Origin: Clostridia bacterium | Lineage (GTDB): Bacteria; Bacillota; Clostridia; Christensenellales; DTU072 | DNA length: 5,055 nucleotides | Reading direction: 5' to 3' | NCBI GenBank assembly: GCA_028701415.1 | Contig: JAQVQU010000100.1 | Location: forward strand, 1-5,055 | Shown: positions 1-5,055 of the stretch, in pieces | Layout of the letters: each line of letters opens with the position of its first letter | How positions within the stretch are numbered: position 1 is the stretch's first letter | Program-made: the position numbers and the translations under genes | The notes under the pieces: model-generated | Told to the model about the DNA's origin: nothing | The model's database searches: none | What the model saw: the letters and a program-made list of their open reading frames with translations, nothing else

Positions 1-2210
1 GTAGTTTAAAGGGCTTTGAGCCGAAGCCAGAATACAATACAGAAGATGATTTCATTGTTAAAGATTTTTATGCACCTTGTTTAGAACGTTCCATAAAATA
101 TGATCGGGCAGTTGGATATTTTAGAGCAAATATTTACCGGGAATTAGGTGAAGAATTGCTTCATTTCGTTCGGAGAGGGGGAAAAGTACGCCTCATATGT
201 TCCCCGGACATTCCGGAACTGGATGAGGATGCTGCACGAGAAGGATATGAGTTAAGAGGAAAAAGACCCGAAATCGACAAAGAGATCACTCTTCTTCAAA
301 TACTAAAAATAATGTCCAAAAACCCCAAGGAAAGAGATTGTCTCGACATGTTAAGGCTACTAATCGAAAAAGAATCGATGGAATTGTATGTAGCCACACG
401 AGTTGGGGGCATCTATCACAGGAAAGTAGGTGTCTTTTATGACGCATATGGGAATTATGTTGCATTTTCTGGATCAGGAAATGAAACGCAAAGAGCTGTA
501 AGCGAAATTGAGGATTGGGCAAATGACGAAGAGTTCGATGTTTATCGGAGTTGGGGAACTGAATTCGAGACACATAAAGCAGAATCAAAGTTAGAATACT
601 TTGAAAGACTTCTGAGCACTGGCACCCCAAATACTATAGTAAGACCCCTTACTGACATCGAGCGTGAAGAAATTTCCAAGTATCGATCCCACACTGATTT
701 CAGTGATTGTGTCCCTGGCGCTCGTCAGCGAAGCCTGAAAATGAGACATTCGAGCGGCAATAAAAATGCAAAATCTGAGAGAGTCATAAAGGGTGCTAAA
801 ATAATACCCTATTATTACCAACAAATAGCTGCGGAGCAGTGGAATCAAAATAAGAATATTGGTATGTTGTCAATGGCAACAGGCACTGGTAAAACTATTA
901 CTGCACTTTTCGCTCTGAAAGAATTTATTAATGAAGGCCGTTTAGTTGTGATACTTGTACCTTCAAAATTGCTACTGGAGCAATGGACTGATAGTATTAG
1001 GGAGTTTTATGGAGGTATTCCGTTACTACTCGCTGGAGGAGGCAACAATTGGAAATCTAACTCATTGAAACGGATATTTATCTCGGATATAAAACAACCA
1101 AAGATTATCCTCGCAACAATGGCAACTGCGTCATCACCTGACTTCATAACTTTTCTAAAGCAGGCGAATAACCCAATACTTGTAGCAGACGAAGCACATA
1201 GGATTGGAAGCCCAAAATACAGACAAATATTAACTGAGATTCAATTCAAGGAGCGATTAGGGCTTTCAGCAACTCCAGAAAGATTGCTTGATGATGAGGG
1301 AAATGCAGCAATAACGGAAGCATTTGGAGAGGCACCGGTTTACTCACTGCCTTTAGGTGGGAAAGTAAAACTTTCTGAAGATGATGAAAAAGAAACTCCA
1401 ATATTAGGGAAATTCTTAACAAAATACTATTATTACTATGAACTAGTTACTCTCACACCTGATGAACAGCAAGCATGGAACGAAATTACTATAAAAATTA
1501 AAAAAATTGTGAGGCAACATCCGGACTTAATTGAAGGCGTAGGCACAGAGAGCGACCAAGAAAAACTCAAATCATTATATATCAACCGTTCAAGGATACT
1601 TAAAAGAGCAGAAGGGAAAGTCGACATAGCCTGTAAAGCAGTTTCTGAAAGGTACGACGAAGGAAGTAGGTGGATAATCTATTGCGAAGATGAAGTCCAA
1701 ATGAACTCGGTTGCAGAAGCAATACGATTAGATAATAGGAATCTACCAGTGCTCATTTACTATTCTAAAATGAACAAATCAGAGCGCGAAAAAACTCTAC
1801 AATTCCTTGAAAGAAACCCCAGTATAGTAGTGAGCATAAAGTGTCTAGATGAAGGAGTTGATATCCCCATCGTGGATGGAGCCTTAATACTTGCATCGTC
1901 GACAAATCCACGGCAATACATTCAAAGAAGAGGTAGAGTTCTGAGGAGAGCTAAAGGGAAACAGATAGCGAAGATAATTGACGTTCTGGTTTTACCTGAG
2001 ACATTAGATCAAGACGAGAAGATGTCAATGGTGAGGAGTGAACTATCTAGAGCATGGAATTTTGCTCAACATGCTGAAAACAGTGAAACCGCTCATGAAC
2101 TCTGGGAAATAGGAAACAAATACGGAACGGACTTGATAAGTGACGGCGACATTTCATTGCAGGATGAGAATAATTGTGAGGATTTAACGGGGTCTGATTA
2201 TGGAATTTGA
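1..2210 (+). CDS. PLD-nuclease/SF2 DEAH-box helicase, Dnd-type restriction protein (5' partial)
   Basis: The reading frame (first full codon at base 3) is open to the left edge, giving 735 residues here. The first in-frame start-like codon inside the window is TTG at 156. However, the codons before it already encode a conserved PLD-type N-terminus (DFYAPCL, YDRAVGYF), so the real start lies upstream, probably only a few codons away. The N-terminal third is a phospholipase D-like nuclease domain with one HxK motif (HRK, 417-425), a following Asp, and SGSGN at 468-482. The rest is an XPB/RadD-like SF2 helicase: Walker A ATGTGKT (876-896), DEAH (1188-1199), SAT (1266-1274), motif V CLDEGVDIP (1842-1868) and motif VI QRRGR (1923-1937). 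By family knowledge, such proteins are ATP-driven DNA translocases with a nuclease domain. Beside a dndD gene they are annotated as the Dnd-system restriction enzyme. That role is inferred from domains and context; a stand-alone PLD-helicase defence protein is the alternative. The frame is intact and all key helicase motifs are present. Confidence 0.85.
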   Translation, partial: SLKGFEPKPEYNTEDDFIVKDFYAPCLERSIKYDRAVGYFRANIYRELGEELLHFVRRGGKVRLICSPDIPELDEDAAREGYELRGKRPEIDKEITLLQILKIMSKNPKERDCLDMLRLLIEKESMELYVATRVGGIYHRKVGVFYDAYGNYVAFSGSGNETQRAVSEIEDWANDEEFDVYRSWGTEFETHKAESKLEYFERLLSTGTPNTIVRPLTDIEREEISKYRSHTDFSDCVPGARQRSLKMRHSSGNKNAKSERVIKGAKIIPYYYQQIAAEQWNQNKNIGMLSMATGTGKTITALFALKEFINEGRLVVILVPSKLLLEQWTDSIREFYGGIPLLLAGGGNNWKSNSLKRIFISDIKQPKIILATMATASSPDFITFLKQANNPILVADEAHRIGSPKYRQILTEIQFKERLGLSATPERLLDDEGNAAITEAFGEAPVYSLPLGGKVKLSEDDEKETPILGKFLTKYYYYYELVTLTPDEQQAWNEITIKIKKIVRQHPDLIEGVGTESDQEKLKSLYINRSRILKRAEGKVDIACKAVSERYDEGSRWIIYCEDEVQMNSVAEAIRLDNRNLPVLIYYSKMNKSEREKTLQFLERNPSIVVSIKCLDEGVDIPIVDGALILASSTNPRQYIQRRGRVLRRAKGKQIAKIIDVLVLPETLDQDEKMSMVRSELSRAWNFAQHAENSETAHELWEIGNKYGTDLISDGDISLQDENNCEDLTGSDYGI
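372..485 (+). other. PLD (HKD-like) catalytic motif region within the helicase gene
   Basis: This part of the fusion protein contains His-Arg-Lys (417-425), a hydrophobic strand, an Asp six residues after the Lys, and Ser-Gly-Ser-Gly-Asn (468-482). It matches the PLD pattern HxK...D...GSxN, with five rather than four residues between Lys and Asp. Only one such motif is seen in the window, so, as in other single-motif PLD nucleases, an active site would need two subunits. Nuclease activity is inferred from the retained His, Lys and Asn. Confidence 0.65.
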
Positions 2211-2379
2211 AGAAATGGTTGCTGTACTAAGCCGAGTTAATCAAAAAGCTGAATCACCAGTTGATAAAGTTATACTCGATCAAATCTTGGCGCTTGTAAT
2301 CAAACATCCATTAAGTTCTGATAGAGGACTTTGCCAAGAGCAGATAATGGAACTGATAAAACAATACAGAGGTAATTAA
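2200..2379 (+). CDS. Small (59 aa) protein between helicase and dndD, possible Dnd-associated small protein
   Basis: This short reading frame runs from ATG at 2200 to TAA at 2377-2379. It encodes a 59-residue, charged, probably helical protein with no membrane segment and no recognisable catalytic motif (for example EFEEMVAVLSRVNQ near the start and EQIMELIKQYRG at the end). It overlaps the last 11 bases of the helicase gene and ends one base before the dndD ATG, so it fits an operon frame exactly. A GGGGT stretch (2189-2193) lies 6 bases before the ATG as a weak ribosome binding site; coupling to helicase translation is more likely. A second ATG at 2215 is possible but has no better site. 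Its position and size match what I remember of the short 'DNA modification system-associated small protein' annotated between the helicase and DndD in some Dnd loci. That match is from memory and unverified; function unknown. Confidence 0.7.
   Translation: MEFEEMVAVLSRVNQKAESPVDKVILDQILALVIKHPLSSDRGLCQEQIMELIKQYRGN
2368..2373 (+). promoter_or_regulatory. Ribosome binding site of dndD
   Basis: AGAGGT lies 7 bases before the ATG at 2381, and its GAGGT core is complementary to the 16S rRNA 3' end. It sits inside the last codons of the 59-codon gene, so initiation of dndD is likely coupled to that gene's translation. It supports the ATG at 2381 as the dndD start. Confidence 0.65.
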
Positions 2380-2380
2380 T

Positions 2381-4366
2381 ATGATAATTCAGAAGGTTGA
2401 AATCCATAATTTCGGCCCCTATCACGGTTCTCATACAATTGAATTTAACAATAACGGTTCAGGGATACACCTCATAAGGGGTGGAAATGGTCAAGGAAAA
2501 ACATCCATCCAAAGAGCAATACTATGGGCGTTATATGGAAAGGTAATAGATCGGCAGGGAAAGAGCATTCGCCCCACATCATTATTAAATCAAACTGCAA
2601 AAAACGATGATATCTATCAATACATAGTGCAACTGCACTTTGAGCATGAAGGGAAGCAATGTAAAATCATCAGAAGCGCGAAGGCAAGTTCTCACAATGA
2701 CAAAAAGTATGAGGAGGGGATGGAACTTGAAGTTTACAATGACGGAAGAATAGTTCCAGACCCCGAACATTATATTCAGCGAATTTTACCTTCAACAGTG
2801 AGCCGATTCTACTTTTTCGATGGTGAAATGTTACGTGATTACGAAGAATTACTAGAAGGTGATGTAAATGCAACGGCCAAACTAAAAGATTCTATTGAAA
2901 GGGTTTTAGGTGTTCCCTTTTTTAAGACGGCGAGTAGCGATTTAGATATGGTAAAAAGGAAATTTGAGAAAGAAAGAACCAGAATGCTGAAACAGCTCGG
3001 AGGTAAAGATTTCGAAGAACTGGCCGAGGACCAGCAATACCTTGGGGACATGATTGAAGCGACAGAAATGTCGATAATATCCTTAGAGGAACAAAAAGAG
3101 ACTCTAGAAGCAACTCTTGTAGAAGATAAAAGAAAACTTGCCGACATGGAAGAAGTTCGGGAGAAAGCCATGGAACGGCTGAAACTCGAAGGAGAATTAG
3201 GAAAATGGCAAGAAAAAAAGAAGAACAAAGAGCTCGAAAGAGGAAATCTTGTAGAGCATATATATAAAAATGTTCTTTCTCCACTCGCACGGAATTTGGT
3301 TCAAAAACTCGAAATTAAATCCGGACAAGCTTTAGAAAGATACAGTAGAAAGCAGAGGCTGATGGGAGAGGCCGATGCCCTTAAAAGAGGGATATCTAAT
3401 AGCACATGTAGCCAGTGTGGAACAATACTTGATCATAAAAAGTTAAAAGAATTTAAAAGTGCTCTAGATGAAACTCAGGTAAAAATCGAGGAATTGACTG
3501 TCCTGCCTGAGCCAAACTTATCATATGAACATAGTAAATTAGCATTAGAGAAGATGATGGCATCAATCATCTCGGTTGAAGATCTCAAAAAAATTGATAG
3601 AACAATAATAGAGTATGAATATGAAATACAGAGGCTCCACTCAGAACTCCAAGAAATACAATCTCAACTTGAAGGAGTGGATGCTGATGAGCCAAGAATA
3701 TTGGAAATTAAGATACGGCAGAAAGAAAAAGAGTCCGGTCGCATTACCGGAATGATTGAAGAAAAAAGAAACGAAAAATTGCAGTTACTAAGTGATAAAA
3801 GCGATCTCGATATTCGTTTAGCCTCAATACCTCAAGAGCAATTAAAACAACTTAATAAAAAAATAAACTCGATAGGACAACTAAAAAGCGTTTTTGATGA
3901 CGCGGTGTCAGAATTTAGAGAAGAACAAAAAGAGAAAGTCGAATCAACAGCCACGGATATATTCAAACAAATCCGATCAAAGGAGGAATTTAACCGCCTC
4001 TCTATAAATGATCAATATGGCTTGAACGTTGTTACAAATCAAGAAACTGTTTTAAATCGAAGTGAATGGCGTTCATCAGGTGAAGAGCAATTAGTTGCGC
4101 TATCACTGATCGGAGCACTAAATCAGTGTGCACAAGTAGAAGCGCCAATATTCATGGATACACCTTTTGGAAGGCTTGATGTGTCACATGGAGAACGAAT
4201 ACTCAAATACTTACCAAATATGTCTGAACAGGTAGTATTACTAGTAACTGATAGAGAATTTAGGGAAGGCGATGAAATCTATCTGGCTGGTAAAATAAAA
4301 ACAGATTTGACAGTTAGATACAAGAGCGAAAAAGACGGTAGTGTTATATTGCCGACACTGGGGTGA
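2381..4366 (+). CDS. dndD: DNA sulfur modification ATPase DndD (SMC/Rad50-like)
   Basis: This 661-residue protein has the ABC-type SMC/Rad50 layout and the usual DndD length. The N-terminal lobe has an opening strand (IQKVEIHNFGPY), Walker A GGNGQGKTS (residues 34-42) and the DndD-typical YFFDGE (144-149). A long coiled coil, charged and Glu/Lys-rich, runs from about 185 to 520 and is broken by a zinc-hook-like CxxC (Cys343, Cys346). The C-terminal lobe has the signature SSGEEQ (565-570), Walker B ending in Asp593, and a GRLD D-loop (597-600). In known Dnd systems DndD is a DNA-binding ATPase that works with DndC to replace a non-bridging phosphate oxygen with sulfur. The Walker B Asp is followed by Thr rather than the Glu usual in Rad50, which I recall as common in this family. 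The ATG at 2381 is supported by a good ribosome binding site. It starts 1 base after the upstream stop and is followed 4 bases later by the next gene. A generic AAA_23-type SMC-like defence ATPase is the alternative, since dndC is not in view. Confidence 0.85.
   Translation: MIIQKVEIHNFGPYHGSHTIEFNNNGSGIHLIRGGNGQGKTSIQRAILWALYGKVIDRQGKSIRPTSLLNQTAKNDDIYQYIVQLHFEHEGKQCKIIRSAKASSHNDKKYEEGMELEVYNDGRIVPDPEHYIQRILPSTVSRFYFFDGEMLRDYEELLEGDVNATAKLKDSIERVLGVPFFKTASSDLDMVKRKFEKERTRMLKQLGGKDFEELAEDQQYLGDMIEATEMSIISLEEQKETLEATLVEDKRKLADMEEVREKAMERLKLEGELGKWQEKKKNKELERGNLVEHIYKNVLSPLARNLVQKLEIKSGQALERYSRKQRLMGEADALKRGISNSTCSQCGTILDHKKLKEFKSALDETQVKIEELTVLPEPNLSYEHSKLALEKMMASIISVEDLKKIDRTIIEYEYEIQRLHSELQEIQSQLEGVDADEPRILEIKIRQKEKESGRITGMIEEKRNEKLQLLSDKSDLDIRLASIPQEQLKQLNKKINSIGQLKSVFDDAVSEFREEQKEKVESTATDIFKQIRSKEEFNRLSINDQYGLNVVTNQETVLNRSEWRSSGEEQLVALSLIGALNQCAQVEAPIFMDTPFGRLDVSHGERILKYLPNMSEQVVLLVTDREFREGDEIYLAGKIKTDLTVRYKSEKDGSVILPTLG
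3407..3418 (+). other. Zinc-hook-like CxxC in the DndD coiled coil
   Basis: The codons for Cys-Ser-Gln-Cys (residues 343-346) lie near the middle of the protein, between two coiled-coil arms. This is where Rad50-type proteins place the CxxC that pairs two molecules through one zinc ion. Zinc binding and dimer joining are inferred by analogy. Confidence 0.6.
4360..4366 (+). promoter_or_regulatory. Ribosome binding site overlapping the dndD stop codon
   Basis: GGGGTGA contains GGTGA, complementary to the 16S rRNA 3' end, and its last three bases are the dndD TGA stop. It lies 4 bases before the ATG at 4371. This decides the start of the next gene at 4371 rather than the in-frame ATG at 4341, and it points to coupling by terminating ribosomes. 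Confidence 0.6.
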
Positions 4367-4370
4367 CATA

Positions 4371-4736
4371 ATGTTAGCAGAAGCATTTGGAGATGCAGTA
4401 ACAATTCCAGTAAGTCCAAAATCAAAAACTCAGATGAAACAACTTGTATCTCAAGGGTTGTTTAAAGAACAAAGAGATGTGTGGAGACTTGGTGCTGCAT
4501 TAGGGATCTCCAGGGGGCAAAAAAAAGACGTGAGTAAGAGGGATACATTTCAAAATATTAATAGTCTCGATCCAGATGGAATATTCGCAGCATTAATGCT
4601 AGGCTTATACCCCGATAATACACCAAAAGAAAGAGTGGCTATACTCATTGAACATGCTGAATGGGGGATAGAAGAACTATTTCATCAGCAAGAGATTGGG
4701 ATATTAGACTTTTCTGCTTTAGCCTCGACACTATGA
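4371..4736 (+). CDS. Dnd system-associated protein 4-like small protein
   Basis: This gene encodes a 121-residue soluble protein with no signal peptide or membrane segment. A basic stretch near the N-terminus (SPKSKTQMKQL) is followed by LFKEQRDVWRLGAALGISRG, an aliphatic helix around FAALMLGLYPDN, and a C-terminal helix with EHAEWGIEEL. This order (a 'lfk...d...aaalG...g' block, a short central helix, then an 'E.Ae.Gi..l' block) is what I remember for the 'dnd system-associated protein 4' family. The assignment is from memory, without a search. It lies directly after dndD, where dndE is often found, but I do not see the usual DndE sequence pattern. Its biochemical role is unknown; the basic N-terminus would allow DNA contact, which is inference. 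An in-frame ATG at 4341 would add 10 residues and overlap dndD by 26 bases; 4371 is preferred for its ribosome binding site. It is the last gene of the operon in this window. Confidence 0.7.
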   Translation: MLAEAFGDAVTIPVSPKSKTQMKQLVSQGLFKEQRDVWRLGAALGISRGQKKDVSKRDTFQNINSLDPDGIFAALMLGLYPDNTPKERVAILIEHAEWGIEELFHQQEIGILDFSALASTL

Positions 4737-4755
4737 AATTAACCCAAAATACAAG

Positions 4756-4784
4756 ACGAATCAATAATTACTTTTTATTGTCGT
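4756..4784. terminator. Imperfect hairpin after the operon, possible terminator
   Basis: Twenty bases after the last stop codon, ACGA-(AT)-CAATAA at 4756-4767 pairs with TTATTG-TCGT at 4775-4784. This gives a 10-bp stem with a 2-base bulge and a 7-base loop. It contains a CTTTTT run (4771-4776) in the loop and arm, but no T-tract follows the stem. Its position between the operon and a converging minus-strand fragment suits transcript ending, yet it is AT-rich and weak, and could be chance. Confidence 0.3.
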
Positions 4785-4948
4785 ACACGTTACCTAAATT
4801 TAAGCACTATTGTATGCTGTAATTCCCCATCCTGAGAAAGCTGCTCCCCTCAATGCCGTTGACCTCGATAAGCGAGATGACAACCAGATAAACCGAACCT
4901 GAACAGCTCCTGAATCTTATAGGCAGAGTTGTGATAGATGGCACTTCC

Positions 4949-5044
4949 CTACTGCACAAAAAGAAAATCTTTCGTAGCCGAGACCGCTTCCCGCCAACCC
5001 CCAGCAATATCGTAGAGGTACCCCCGCACTTCACGCGACGGCAT
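4949..5044 (-). pseudogene. Possible HepT/DUF86 HEPN toxin N-terminal remnant
   Basis: Read on the minus strand, ATG (5044-5042) opens 31 codons ending in TAG (4951-4949). The start, MPSREVRGYLYDI, followed by a stretch ending SATKDFLF, resembles the first helix and following turn of HepT-like (DUF86) HEPN proteins, which commonly begin with 'REVRKYLYDI'-type sequences. Such proteins are normally about 110 residues and carry an RNxxxH motif in the C-terminal half. Here a stop follows at residue 32 and I find no RNxxxH in the remaining minus-strand frames, so the gene would be broken and inactive. A GGGAAG lies 3 bases before the ATG. HepT is the toxin partner of the MntA nucleotidyltransferase antitoxin; no such gene is visible, though it could lie beyond the right edge. 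The match is short and made by eye. Confidence 0.35.
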
Positions 5045-5055
5045 AGACTTCCCTG

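Larger units (their letters stand above)
4737..5055. other. Region without an intact gene; composition shift
   Basis: After the operon, about 75 bases are very AT-rich. From about 4815 to the right edge the DNA becomes clearly richer in G and C, unlike the rest of the window. I see no intact gene, tRNA, CRISPR repeat or insertion-sequence end here. The only coding trace is the minus-strand HEPN-like fragment at 4949-5044. The longest minus-strand frame (4807-5034) gives a protein rich in Ser, Arg and Leu that I do not recognise and do not call. Confidence 0.5.

Noticed and set aside
156..158. TTG as the start of the helicase gene
   Set aside because: The 51 codons before it are open and encode a conserved PLD-type N-terminus, so the gene begins left of the window.
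286..848. Minus-strand frames opposite the PLD domain
   Set aside because: No recognisable motifs or ribosome binding sites; they mirror the conserved helicase-nuclease gene.
1425..1439. Run of five tyrosine codons in the helicase
   Set aside because: Looks like a simple repeat, but a Tyr-rich segment after 'GKFLT' is usual between the two helicase lobes of XPB-like proteins.
2839..3290. Two minus-strand reading frames of 122-129 codons opposite dndD
   Set aside because: They are rich in Ser, Phe and Leu, as expected from reading a Glu/Lys-rich coiled coil backwards, and lie wholly within a well-supported gene.
4341..4370. ATG at 4341 as the start of the last gene
   Set aside because: It would lie inside dndD with a 26-base overlap and lacks a good ribosome binding site; ATG 4371 has GGGGTGA 4 bases before it.
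4858..4884. Small inverted repeat (GTTG..CTCG / CGAG..CAAC)
   Set aside because: Two 4-bp stems with an uneven internal loop; too weak to call as a terminator or recombination site.
4807..5034. 75-codon minus-strand frame at the right end
   Set aside because: No family resemblance and an odd composition; the neighbouring frame holds the HEPN-like match instead.
1..5055. CRISPR arrays, tRNA genes, insertion-sequence ends
   Set aside because: Looked for spaced direct repeats, tRNA-like arms and terminal inverted repeats with transposase motifs; none seen.

Overview
The window is about 5 kb of AT-rich prokaryotic DNA. It carries four plus-strand genes packed head to tail, followed by about 320 bases with no intact gene. 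The gene set looks like part of a DNA phosphorothioation (Dnd-type) modification/defence cluster. The key pieces are a PLD-nuclease/SF2-helicase of the type annotated as a Dnd-system restriction enzyme, a tiny unrecognised or cluster-associated protein, a DndD-type SMC/Rad50-like ATPase, and a small protein resembling the 'dnd system-associated protein 4' family. The sulfur-transfer genes (dndC, dndA) and the regulator dndB are not here. If this is a complete Dnd locus, they should lie upstream of base 1.

Layout: (1) bases 1-2210, a PLD-helicase open to the left edge, whose true start is off-window; (2) 2200-2379, a 59-codon gene overlapping the helicase end by 11 bases; (3) 2381-4366, dndD, starting 1 base after the previous stop; (4) 4371-4736, the small dnd-associated gene, 4 bases after the dndD stop; (5) 4737-5055, an AT-rich spacer with an imperfect hairpin, then a more GC-rich stretch. 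The minus strand of that stretch encodes a 31-residue fragment resembling the N-terminus of HepT/DUF86 HEPN proteins, probably a broken gene. The overlaps and 1-4 base gaps indicate one operon with translational coupling. No promoter is visible inside it, so transcription must start upstream.

How the genes could work together (inference from known families): DndD hydrolyses ATP in the modification complex with DndC. The small dnd-associated protein sits where dndE often lies. The helicase-nuclease would translocate on and cut DNA lacking the phosphorothioate mark.

Organism: frequent ATA isoleucine and AGA/AGG arginine codons, low GC and GGTGA-type ribosome binding sites fit a methanogenic archaeon, but low-GC bacteria are not excluded. 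No taxonomic marker is present.
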